DNA of 64,000 nt. Origin: Takifugu bimaculatus. Taxonomy: Eukaryota; Chordata; Actinopteri; Tetraodontiformes; Tetraodontidae. Position numbers and translations under genes: made by a program. The notes beneath the pieces are model-generated. The model did not search any database, was not told the origin of the DNA, and saw nothing but the letters and a program-made list of their open reading frames with translations. Location of the stretch: assembly GCA_004026145.2 (NCBI GenBank), contig SWLE01000609.1:58109-122108 (forward strand). The letters run 5' to 3'. Numbering within the stretch: position 1 is the stretch's first letter; each line of letters starts with the position of its first letter. This document shows, one piece after another, positions 54,504-64,000 of this stretch.

Positions 54504-55520
54504 TTAACTGTCCACTACTAGCACCACATCTCCAGGTTCAAAGTTCCTTTTTTGTCTCGTCCACTTCTGGCGTTCCTGTAGGAGGGGTAAGTATTCACGA
54601 GTCCACCTACGCCAGAATAGATCCGCAAGATACTGTACCTGCCTCCAACGCTTTCTTGCGTATAGGTCATCCTTGTTGAAGATTCCTGGTGGCATGTTGG
54701 GCTGGGTCTTCATCAACAGCAGATGGTTGGGAGTCAGAGGTTCAATGTCGCATGGATCATCTGACACACTTGTTATGGGTCGGCCATTTATTATACTTTC
54801 CACCTCACAAAGAAAGGTTTGAAGACTGTCGTCTGTGAGGGTCTGTTCCTTTAGCAGAGCGCCGAGAATCCTACGCACTGTACGTATTTGCCGCTCCCAT
54901 ATTCCTCCTTGATGTGAGGCAGCTGGACTATTGAAAATCCATTTGATGCCCCTCTCTTGCATTGTCTTCTCCATCTCTGATTGGTCCAGGTTTTTTACAG
55001 CTTCTCTCAATTCCTTCTCGGCACCAACAAAATTGGTGCCATTGTCGGAACGCATTATGGAGATCTGTCCTCTTCTACTTATGAAACGACGAAGGACATT
55101 GATACAAGCACTTGTGTCAAGACTATCTGCCACCTCGATATGCACTGCCCTGATGGTGAGGCAGGTGAACATAACACCGTACCTTTTAACAGTGCTCTGG
55201 CCCCGTTTCACTTCGAATGGGCCAAAGTAATCAATTCCAACGTTGGTAAACGGCGGTTTGTCTGGTAAAAGACGATCTTCCAGCAGAGGTGCCATTTTTT
55301 GTTCTCCACCTTGTCCTCGAAGTCTTCTGCAGACCGTGCATTTAGATATGATCTTCCTGATGGCTGAGGTTGCTTGAGGGATCCAAAACCTTTGTCTCAA
55401 CTGCAATAACATGTAGTTGCGCCCAGAGTGACCGATCTTCTCATGGATTTCATTCAGTATGAGAATTGCAACTCTGGAGTGTTTGGAGAGTATCACAGGA
55501 TGTTTGGTCTCAGCTGGCAT
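54504..55520 (-). pseudogene. BEL integrase of copy B4
   Basis: 338-codon ORF starting inside the zinc-binding region: HEKIGHSGRNY...CTVCRRLRGQ, core GIDYFGPF, RSDNGTNF, GGIWERQI, then the DUF5641-like end. It stops early at VLVVDS because GATTAACTG replaces GATGAACTG on the + strand. Upstream, short deletions at about 55565 and 55618 break the join with RT. It would insert the cDNA; likely dead. Confidence 0.85.
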
Positions 55521-55791
55521 GGCCGCTCTGTTGAGCCGTCCTCCTACTCTCAGGAAGCCATCTTCGGATCAAGCCTGTACAGCTGGCTGCTTTTCTTGAC
55601 AGGCTTATTGCTGCAGAGAATTTCCTCAGGAAAGCATTGACTTTGGCTGTACCGGATGATTTCTGCCTCTGCTGTCATCAGCTGCTCAAAGGTAACAGAT
55701 CTCCTTTCCATAGTACTTCTGTACTTTTCCATGTTCTGTTGCACAATCACCTTCTGCTTCTCTGGATCCTTTTCGGATTGACTGGTCTCAC

Positions 55792-57078
55792 TTAGAACTT
55801 GTTTTTCAGGTGGATCAACAACTTTCTAACTTCCATAATCCATGCAACCGCCCTCTTCAACCGGTTCCAACTGTCGTAGTATTGAAGTAATTTGGACATA
55901 CAGTCAAACTTTTCATCGATTGTGATGGTGTTTACTGTGATAGTTTTAACCTCTGGATCATTCTGCATGTTCTGATTCATGTTTTCTGGTCTCTGTGGCC
56001 ATTCACTTTCTGGCTGTAAAAGGAACTGTGGGCCATTTATCCAGTCTCTATCTTGCATCAAGCTTCTAGCTTTCAGACCCCTGGTCACCTTGTCAGCCGG
56101 GTTCTGCGACGTCCTGACATACCTCCACTGCGATGGCTTGGTGGCCTCTCGTATGAGTGTAATCCTGTTTGCCACGAAGGTCTTGTAGCGGGCAGTCTCG
56201 CTGTCTATGTATTTCAGGACCGTTGTGCTGTCAGTCCAGAAGATTGACTGCTGGAGTGGGATCTGCATTTCCTCCTGCAGCATTCTGTCCACCTTCACTG
56301 CAACTACTGCTGCAGTCAACTCTAGCCTTGGAACGGTGATCTGTTTTAGCAGCGAAACTCTAGACTTCCCCATCGCAAGTGAACAGTGGATCCTGCCCTT
56401 GTCATTCTCCAGAACGAGGTAAGATGCTGTGCCATAGGCAACCTCGCTTGCATCAGAAAAATGGTGCAACCTGGCCACCTTTGTGGTTCCAAAGTTCTTG
56501 GGTTTGACACATCTACTGATGCTGAAGCCTGAGACGAGAGTAAGATCTTCCAGCCACTTATACCATCGTTCTGTCCGGGAGTCACTGAAGTCCTCATCCC
56601 ATCCTAGCTTTTCTTTACACAAGTCCCTCATAAGAAGCTTGGCGGGGAGTATCAGTGGTACTAGGAAGCCAAGAGGGTCGTAAGTAGAATTTACGACAGA
56701 GAGAATTCCTCTTCTCGTCTTGGGCTTGTCCTGTGACTTGATTCGGTACGTAAACGTACACCATTGCACTCCTAGAGCTCGCTCTGTGGGCAAGTCATCC
56801 TGTGCGAGATCCAGGTCTTTCAGCTCAGTAGCTCGGAGTTCTGCAGGAATGGATGACAAGACTCTCCTGCTGTTACTGACCCACTTTGTGAGGCTAAACC
56901 CTCCCTCAGCACACAGGTATCGAAGGCTCTTTACCAGGGCAACTGCTTCTTCCTCTGTAGCCACAGATTTCAAACAGTAATCTACATAAAAATTACGTAG
57001 AACCGTTTCCACTGGCTTCTGGGGCTGCGGTGCCTCTTCTATCTTCTGCCGTTCTGCGTAGCGCATAAGAAGCAACAC
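55792..57078 (-). pseudogene. BEL RT C-terminal part and RNase H-like region of copy B4
   Basis: 428-codon ORF beginning in the RT after a one-base change at about 57013. It contains FYVDYCLKS, where copy B2 has FYVDDCLKS: the second catalytic Asp of YVDD is Tyr here. Then STYDPLGFL, HHFSDASEVAY and FWTDSTTVLKY. A short deletion at about 56755 removes four codons and one at 55795 ends the ORF. RT activity would be lost by the Asp change alone. Confidence 0.85.
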
Positions 57079-58864
57079 TAGGGGATGAAGTTGCTCCGAA
57101 AAGATGTACGACCATCCTATACTCCTTTACAGGTGCGCTAAGGTCACCATTCGGCCACCACAAAAAACGCAACAGGTCTGCATCTGTCCCCGGAACTCTG
57201 ACCTGATAAAACATGGACTCAATGTCCGCCATCATCGCTATCGGTTCTTCCCGAAACCTCATTAAGGCACCAATGAGCATGTTGGTGAGGTCAGGTCCCT
57301 GCATCAACTGACCATTGAGCGACACATCCTGAAAGGTGGCATTGCAATCAAAGACCACACGTATTTTCTTTTTCTTCGGGTGGTATACCCCATGGTGTGG
57401 GACATACCAAACCCTGTTGTCGTCACGGGAAAGCTGATCTTGAGGAACTTCCATGGCGTAACCTTTTTCCAGTATACTGTCCATAAATCTTCTGTAGTCC
57501 TCAAGAAACTCTTTGTTCTTCATCAGCTTTCTCTTCAGAGCAGCAGCTCGCTGTTCGGCCACACAGCGGTTGTTGGCCATTTTCACATCCTTGTCTCTCA
57601 GTGGGAGCCCCACACAGTAATGTCCATCTGTAAACTTGGTTGTCTTTTGCACTGACTGCATAAACAATTTGTCCTCCTGAGACATTTCTTCTTTATCGTC
57701 ATATAGACGCTCCGGAAAATCTTTGTTATACTGCTGTATCAGTAACTGTTCCACTTCCTCCACTGCAACTCTGTTAACACCGTAATGAGCTGTTTTACCT
57801 CTGAAAAGTGTGTTTTCGTTTGTCACTGGTCCACACACCATCCAGCCAAGAACCGTCTTTACCGCGTAGGGCCCTTCCTCCTGACTATTAATTACATGCC
57901 AGGGCTCCATTAATTTAGAGTTGTTGGCTCCAATGAGAAGGCCTACATTAGCATTGATATGCGGTGAATTCACGTCACTCAGGTAAGACCACTTCTGTAG
58001 ATGTTGCTGACTGGGAATGTTTTCTCTCTGGACAGGGATGTTACTGTGCGTGAAACCTTTGAGTAGTTGCAAATACTCTTCTCCCTCAAGGTTACACACC
58101 TCCAAATCCGTGAGCAGATAACTGGTGATCAACTTTTGTTCTCCTGCGTTGTTCTCTCCCATTGTACTCAATGAGATCCGAGTCAGCTTTCCCTTCTCAT
58201 TCAGTTTCTTCCTGAGGTCCGCCGTACAGAACGTGGCTGTACTCCTGGGATCCATAAAGGCATATGTCTCTATGGACCTTCCACTGTTGCGGGACTTCAC
58301 CTTTACAGGAACCACGGGTAACAAGCAGTCCGTTTCTCCGGCCCCAGTGTATCCACACACCTCTTGCTTGGCTGAACCTGGAACTACAGACATCTCTTTA
58401 TTCTGAATATTACCCTGATTGGTCACAGATGTGGTGTTCCTAGTCTCCTCATTCTGATGAAGAATGTCTGGGTGTCTCCGTGAACACTGTTTACATGTTA
58501 TTTTCTTCTTACAGTTCTGGCTAATATGCCCCCGTCTTAAACACCCGAAACACAGTCCCTTCGTTTTCAATACATCAAGACTTTCCTTGTTTGGTACGTC
58601 CTTGATCTTGCTACAAGATTCCAAAGTGTGATTCCCTTGACAAAATAAACATGGTGTTTCAAAAGCCTTTCCTGTTTTGGCTGAGTTTCTTTGTTTCGGG
58701 GTTGTAGCTGCACTCTTCTTTCCTGTTGTCATATTAGTTGCGAAGCTACTTCCTTTTGATACACTCTTGAGCACTTTCTCATTTTCTTTGCCTTTTCCTG
58801 CTGTAGATGTGTTTTTGCCCTGTAGGTCACCAAAAAGTGGATCCGAGATTACTTTAGACTGCAT
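56993..58864 (-). CDS. BEL Gag C-terminal part, protease and RT N-terminal part (623-codon ORF)
   Basis: Minus-strand ORF in one frame. Gag Cys/His region (CLFCQGNH, LCFGCLRRGHISQNC, CKQCSRRHPDILH; about 70-150), aspartic-protease region (AFMDPRSTATFC, about 205; the usual DPGS is DPRS here), DUF1758-like spacer, then RT to SSPSVASYALRR (about 595-607). It shows that protease and RT share a frame in this family. It ends by frameshift before YVDD. The Gly-to-Arg change next to the protease catalytic Asp probably inactivates it. Confidence 0.85.
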   Translation of the reverse strand: MQSKVISDPLFGDLQGKNTSTAGKGKENEKVLKSVSKGSSFATNMTTGKKSAATTPKQRNSAKTGKAFETPCLFCQGNHTLESCSKIKDVPNKESLDVLKTKGLCFGCLRRGHISQNCKKKITCKQCSRRHPDILHQNEETRNTTSVTNQGNIQNKEMSVVPGSAKQEVCGYTGAGETDCLLPVVPVKVKSRNSGRSIETYAFMDPRSTATFCTADLRKKLNEKGKLTRISLSTMGENNAGEQKLITSYLLTDLEVCNLEGEEYLQLLKGFTHSNIPVQRENIPSQQHLQKWSYLSDVNSPHINANVGLLIGANNSKLMEPWHVINSQEEGPYAVKTVLGWMVCGPVTNENTLFRGKTAHYGVNRVAVEEVEQLLIQQYNKDFPERLYDDKEEMSQEDKLFMQSVQKTTKFTDGHYCVGLPLRDKDVKMANNRCVAEQRAAALKRKLMKNKEFLEDYRRFMDSILEKGYAMEVPQDQLSRDDNRVWYVPHHGVYHPKKKKIRVVFDCNATFQDVSLNGQLMQGPDLTNMLIGALMRFREEPIAMMADIESMFYQVRVPGTDADLLRFLWWPNGDLSAPVKEYRMVVHLFGATSSPSVASYALRRTAEDRRGTAAPEASGNGST

Positions 58865-59386
58865 CTAGTTCCAGTCTCTCTTTTGCAGCCTTAATACGCA
58901 CTTCCTCCATTTCCAGCTCATGTTTCTTTTGCAAAACTACACCACGTTCCACTAAACCACAGAGCTTGGCTTCTTCAAGAGCACAAACTGATGAATGAGT
59001 AGACATGACAGTTGAACGTACCGCACGGGAACCATTCTTGTTTATAGCCTGGTTGGAATTTATCCCCACTTGTGATACACCATCTTCAGGCCCAATCTCT
59101 TCCTGTTCTTGGTCTGTGGGCGTAAGCTTGAAATCTCCTGCTCCATCCATTTTTCAGTTTCTTCAGTAAACTCACTGATGACCATCATTTTGGGCTCAAA
59201 CCAGTTCCTAATAACAGCCTCCTTCTCATCTTCAGACAAAAGACCTCCTATTTGCCTATTTATCTCCCTAAAGTCCAGCACACTGGCGTTGAACTTATCC
59301 TGCATTATTTCTTGCACTGTTGGCAGATTACCAGCTTCAGTGATCAGACTGTGAACTTCCCTCATTAAAGTTGTGATTTGAGCCAA
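58854..59386 (-). pseudogene. BEL gag N-terminal pieces of copy B4
   Basis: 59386-59060 and 59150-58854 encode the helical N-terminus and the middle region in different frames. A stop separates them from the 623-codon ORF. The first residues are lost at the LINE junction. Confidence 0.8.
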
Positions 59387-59455
59387 CGTTCCTCTTCTGG
59401 TGCCAAGTAGCCTGTGCAGTTTATCCTCAATTGCTTTCTCAGTTAACTTGACTGT

Positions 59456-60014
59456 TTTACTCCCTCAGTTCTTAGTTTCTTAGTTTTTAGTCTTTACACC
59501 TTTTATCCCATTTACTATTTTAGTCCTTCAGTTTTTAGCTCCAGTGTCTCCTCATGGTGTTTCCTCATGGTGTTTCCTCATGGTGTTTCCTCATGGTGTT
59601 TCCTCATGGGGGCCTGCCAGGCTGGGAGATGTTTCCGGTCTACCACTGGGGGTGCTGTCCCGTGGACAGCTCTGGCCTGGGGGGTTAGGGGGCTCTGTGC
59701 CTTGGTGTGGAGCCTCCGGTCTGTCCGGGTCGGGCTGGTCTTTGTGGCGGTACCACCTGTGGCCACGGACCCTGACCTCCCTCGGCCTGGTGGGCCTCCA
59801 AAGGTGGCGTCTCCTTCGCCTCAGGTCTCGGTGCCCAGCCATGTCTCAGCTTGTTTGTGTGTGTGGGTGTGTGTGTGTATGTGTGTGTATGTGTGTGTGT
59901 CCTTTTTCTTGATTCTCTTGTTTGTCTTTGTTGTTTTGTTCCTCTGTGAGGCACTTTGTGCTACCCAGTGTATGAAAAGTGCCATATAAATAAAGATTGA
60001 ACTGAATTGAATTG
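59456..60014 (+). mobile_element. L2-type LINE 3' tail (copy T5)
   Basis: As T0, five 13-bp units, GT-rich stretch, ATATAAATAAAG and ATTGA-type end. Confidence 0.8.
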
Positions 60015-60642
60015 TAGATGTATAGATGAGTAGATGTATAGATGAGTAGAAGTAGATATATAAATGTATAGATGTGTAGATGAGTGTCGCAGGTCAAATG
60101 TTCTGGACCAGGTTCTTCTCCCGCCCGATTGTTTCTGTTCCTGCAGATGATTCCATCCTAACTCGACCCTGCAGGAGGATCCACCTGTTATCTGACCCCT
60201 GAGGCTAAACTGGGACCAGTCATTACTAATTCAGACAGGTGAGCAGCTCAATCCTGGCTTTGCTGATCTGTCCTGTTATAGATGTTTTATTACACGTGGG
60301 ACCGGCGCAGAAACGCTGACATGATTGTTACTGGAATTTTCTGTTTCCTGTAATCTGATCTGAACCAGGTCCAAATGTGTGACATCATCAGGGTGTGGAG
60401 GAAGTTCAAGAGCCTGAAGAACTGTGGAGGTGAGGAGAAGGTTCCTCCCCATGATGAGTTCCTCTGTCTGCTCAGGAGGAACTGACAGAGTTTTAATGTC
60501 CCATCACAGAATTGTGAAGAAACGACGCAACCAGAGAGGAGGAGGTTGAAGAAGTGGTGAATCTGCAACAATAAAACCGAGATTACAGTTTGATTGAAGC
60601 CTCATTTTCTTTGATGATGGTGAATTTCATCACTTTCGCTTT
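60015..60642 (+). other. Ig-gene upstream flank of gene 4
   Basis: Minisatellite and conserved block with the 36-codon ORF (starts at about 60374; one Arg-to-Lys change). No product recognised. Confidence 0.6.
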
Positions 60643-60768
60643 GAATATCGGGAGCCGGAGACTTCGGACTCGCTTCTATTGCGGCGGAGAGCGGAAATGC
60701 TCCGGACCAATCAGGTGTGAGAGGAGGCACGAGGCACCTTAAAGCGGTGACCTCACTCTTCCAACACC
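60643..60768 (+). promoter_or_regulatory. Putative promoter of Ig gene 4 (shortened)
   Basis: CCAATC and AGGTGTGA (60713-60720) are kept. About 14 bp of the GC-rich part before the ATG are missing. Confidence 0.35.
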
Positions 60769-60792
60769 ATGCACGAGCTGTGGGTCTCGTGA

Positions 60793-61287
60793 ATTTAATG
60801 AATTTAATTGGTCCAACATTTTGTCGAGGCTTCAATTTAACGAAACTCTGGACTTTCAGAAAGTTTGACGAGCGCTGCTAAAAATAAACGAAAGGCGAAA
60901 TTGACTTTAATCAGCGCATTTAAATTATGGTTTTGATCCAGAATTAATGCGTTCAATCATGTGAGTGTTCACTTCAAAGTTAAGTGTCCTATCTGCATAA
61001 ATGTCTTTTTAAGGGAGCACAAATCCGTGTTATCAGTAGCTATGCAGGCTAGCTAGTGCTACGCTGACCCAGAACTGCCGTAAAGTTTCGGCGCCTCGGT
61101 GATGATGTCGTAAATCTCCAGGTTACAGTTGCAGGTCTGCTAACAAACGGGTACCTGGACTTTTAAAACCGATAGAATTGGTCTATTTTAACCTTTACAA
61201 TCAACGAGAAAATACACTTTATTTTAGTTAATGCATGTTTGGTGTAGATATCAGGTCGCCTGCAACCTCCACTCCTTAAAACATTTT
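60793..61287 (+). other. Sequence unique to gene 4, replacing the V exon
   Basis: About 495 bp between the cut signal exon and the linker remnant, AT-rich, with no match elsewhere in the window and no ORF of note. Origin unknown. Confidence 0.6.
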
Positions 61288-62233
61288 AAAAGTTCGACCA
61301 CCTGGAAAAGGTGAGTGCAGGAATCCTGGAAAAAGGTCGGATTAAATGAAGTTTTCCTGTTTTTACACAGACAAACAGATGAGATTGTTTGATGCGTTTG
61401 TTAATGTGATAAAAGGGGAATTAAATGTGATATTTTGACCATTTCAACCATTTTAATTGCAAATTCATTCTAATGTTTTCTATTTTAATCAATGCAAGAG
61501 TTTAAGGTTTTTACTTTTATCTTTTATTCAGGTGTGAATTAATGTTTAACAGGATTTTAAATAATCATTTTAAAAAACCTGAAATTTGGAGTTTTCTCCT
61601 ACATTTAAACAATTAAAAGCCCTTAATTTCCCCTCAAAATCATCTTTCCATTTTGATTTTCTTTAATGACCCATTTGTGACTGTGGATGCTCACAGGTGC
61701 CTCTCCAGAACCGCTGATCCGGATCGTTGAAGGAGGACCAGACCGGGCGCTGCTGCAGTGTGAGGTTAAAGGAGCTCATCCCAGACCTGCCGTCCAGTGG
61801 CAGGACAGCTCTGGACGTGTCCTTCCTGCTTCAGGAGACAGAGTCTGAAGAGAGAGACGGACGCTTCTACGTCACTGTCAGAGCCGACGTGAGCAGAGCA
61901 GGCGACAACTACAGCTGTGTGGTCACACCAAAGAAGCCTGTCGACAAAATGAAGCCAGGACTTTGGTGAGTTTATTCTTATTCAGCAGAATCCAACATTG
62001 TTCAGAGTCTCTGCTGTGGTGGCCAGCAGGGGGCGCTGCAGAGAACATGAGGGGGAATTTAATTTAATTTAATTACAGGACAGGTCAGATGGGATTTTGG
62101 TAAAAGTGATTAAACTCGGTTAATTTCGTCATGATCGTGGTCGTTGTTGGGAAATGTTTTATATTAACGGGTCAGAGGGCGGAAACGTTGAGTTCTGATG
62201 AGCCTGAATCACTAACGGTCATTTTATTCTGGT

Positions 62234-62282
<49 letters not shown>
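62234..62282 (+). repeat. (CA)n at the lost micro-exon position, gene 4
   Basis: About 24 CA units following TCTGGTC, same position as at 11881. Gene 2 has an interrupted CA array at 27254-27298. Confidence 0.85.
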
Positions 62283-62286
<4 letters not shown>

Positions 62287-63702
62287 ATTTACTTTTATGT
62301 TTGGAAACTCCTCAGAAAACAGAATTATAATATTTAATTGTGGGATTATTAAAGATTAATGAACACATTCAAACTAAAACTTAATTTTGAGCAACAAACA
62401 AAAGACGAAAAGACGTCAAACAGATTAAAGTGTCGTCCAGTGAGTGATGCTGATAGACTGTTGCTATGGCAACAGGCCGTCATGATGCTGTTGCTGACAG
62501 GTTGTTTTAATGACTGATGATGATGATGATGAAGAAACAACAGTGGTGTTTATGGTGGCTGCTGACCTGGTGTCTCCATGGTGATGAAGGTCTCCTGATG
62601 CAGCAGCTCAGGTGCTCACAGGAGCTTTAAAGGTGCCTTTAACTCCTCCCGTCAGGTGAGTTTCAGCCAATCAGCTGAGGCCTCCAGGTGATGACGTCAT
62701 CACTTTAACAGCCCATCAGACCTGCAGCAACTGATTAAACCAGGAATTAATCAGGAACTCAGCCTGGTTTTAAACTCTGAAATGGTTAAAATTCACGTTT
62801 TCAGAGGAAATGAAGAGAAGATGAAAACAGAGAGAAAGAAACGGAGACGACTCGTCCTCTTTAACTCCTCCCTCTCTTTCAGGGTCGTCCACGGGCGTGC
62901 TTCATTGAGTTATTGGTCTAGTTGGAGTTATTGTCGGTCTAGTTGTGCTGTTTGCCATCGCAAGCCGTCGTTGTTTACTTCAAGTTGAAGGCTGATAAAG
63001 GTAATTATTAATGAAATAGTGTAAATGCTTAATGGTGTAATGATCAGAGCACCTACGTGATGTTTGATGGTTGAAGCTGGAAGCTGCTTGAATTATTCTC
63101 TCCTGTCTTTTGGTGAACGGGCAAGCAGCTTCTGACCAGTCCACCACTGACGCCTGCCCACCTGATCCAGAGGAGCGGTTGGGTTGTCTGGAGAACCAGG
63201 CACCTGGGTCTGATTGACGGGTCCGATTGTCCACCACAGGTTCTGTTGGTTACGGATGTATTTGAACGCTCCGCAGCAGCCGGAGCTGATGTTGTTGTAA
63301 TCATTCCTGAAAACATTCCCATTTCATATTCCCAGCTCTCAGCCACTGATGGGCTGCACACCACCTGGGCCAGAGGTCCTTTGTAAAATGAGTTCCAACT
63401 CACCTCATGTCTGACTTCAAACATTCTGGAATTTTACAGAGTGTAAACTGGAGATTTTGGTCATGTGACAGGAAACGGGAAGCTTTTATTTACGGATCTG
63501 ACGCAGGAATAAACAGCTAATTTGTAGTTTAAACGGCTTCAGCTTGGGACTCAGGGCACTGTTACTTATTGTTTGGTCTGTTGCTACTTATTTTCATGGT
63601 TAAAAGTTGAGTAATTTGTTAATAATCGTAATTTGAGGGAAAATGGGGTCCGTTCATGATTGGCTCCGTTTTTACTGCCCCCTGCTGTCGGTGTTGCAGA
63701 AT

Positions 63703-64000
63703 TGTTCGGTTTCAAACTGTTCATATAGCAATGCTGTGAGCGCTTATTATCACTCCTGTGCAGAACCCTGACCTGCTTTAACTGATGTTCTATCACCTCA
63801 GGATAGCAGGGGACAACCTGACCATCCTGTGACACTCCATCCCCCATTTTCTTATATTTCCTTTTGTATATCATGCTTTGTTTGATCATGTGACGCTTAT
63901 GCTTTATCATGTGACGCTTATGCTTTATCATGTGATGCTTACGCATACATTTACTGTACCCTTACATGTTTGTGTGCTAGTATAAAATAAACTCTGTTCA
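63703..64000 (+). repeat. ERV 5' LTR (partial, window edge) after gene 4
   Basis: Begins TGTTCGGTTTCAAACTG after AGAAT (63698-63702), the same target site as the ERV at 29762. It continues past the window end. Small indels versus the copy after gene 2. Confidence 0.85.

Larger units (their letters stand above)
54211..59455 (-). mobile_element. BEL/Pao element internal region (copy B4)
   Basis: Full gag-protease-pol order on the minus strand with a partial LTR at its 3' end, but gag 5' fused to LINE at about 59455. The reading frame is open across gag-protease-RT (58864-56993), better than in copy B2, but RT, RNase H and integrase are split. Confidence 0.85.
60769..63420 (+). pseudogene. B7/butyrophilin-like Ig gene 4, pseudogene
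   Basis: The signal exon is cut after seven codons (MHELWVS then TGA) and runs into about 495 bp of unrelated sequence. The V exon and linker 5' half are absent (linker remnant to 61310). The C exon 61697-61965 is frameshifted by an extra base at CTGCTTCAGG (about 61830) and small indels later; its end is of the CRQNE type as in gene 2. The TM exon (62883-63000) has a stop after GVLH. The ITIM-segment acceptor is mutated (TTACGG for TTACAG) and its frame broken at GCACACCACC. No functional product is expected. Confidence 0.85.

Overview
The window looks like teleost (probably percomorph) fish nuclear DNA. The reasons are spliced vertebrate-type immunoglobulin (Ig) exons with phase-1 introns, long CA microsatellites, and a typical fish repeat load: BEL/Pao, Ty3/Gypsy, L2-type and Rex1-type LINEs, hAT, and a gammaretrovirus-like ERV. 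I see no prokaryotic features, no rRNA or tRNA genes, and no CRISPR array.

Host genes. Four tandem copies (all + strand) of a B7/butyrophilin-like gene start at 9044, 23319, 43760 and 60769. The plan is signal peptide, V-set Ig, 11-residue linker, C-type Ig, transmembrane exon, short tail. Gene 1 is intact over all six exons (293 aa predicted). Gene 2 has a broken first C exon plus an extra C exon in the wrong phase. Gene 3 is intact except for one extra base at the end of its V exon. Gene 4 has lost the V exon and is a pseudogene. Downstream of each short tail lies a 158-nt open exon with a phase-1 acceptor that encodes an ITIM-type motif (ISYSQL). It may be an alternative, signalling-competent tail.

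Layout: 1-2801 Gypsy element (minus strand) nested in a BEL fragment; 2802-8365 broken BEL copies and LINE tails, including a partial unit; 8366-13068 gene 1; 13069-15665 spacer; 15666-16790 LINE 5' part with a hairpin and a coding minisatellite; 16791-21972 BEL element with a 1276-codon pol; 21973-29690 LINE tail, gene 2 and a duplicated gene tail behind an LTR; 29762-38728 ERV with a Rex1 LINE inside its RNase H region; 38734-40303 spacer with a solo LTR; 40304-42990 BEL deletion derivative and LINE tail; 42991-48011 gene 3; 48012-51388 spacer with a hAT element; 51389-60014 LINE, partial unit, BEL copy and LINE tail; 60015-63420 gene 4; 63703-64000 start of an ERV LTR at the same site as the ERV after gene 2.

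How it fits together. A BEL element inserted in an L2-type LINE was carried along when the Ig gene was duplicated. Units 1 and 3 share one set of markers (the same BEL internal deletion, an empty ERV site, a LINE 5' piece downstream). Units 2 and 4 share another (near-complete BEL pol, ERV at one site, the extra C-exon type). The simplest reading is that a two-gene block was itself duplicated (A-B-A'-B') and then remodelled by microhomology deletions, LTR-associated exchange and microsatellite growth. All splice sites and alignments were read by eye. No search or computation was run.
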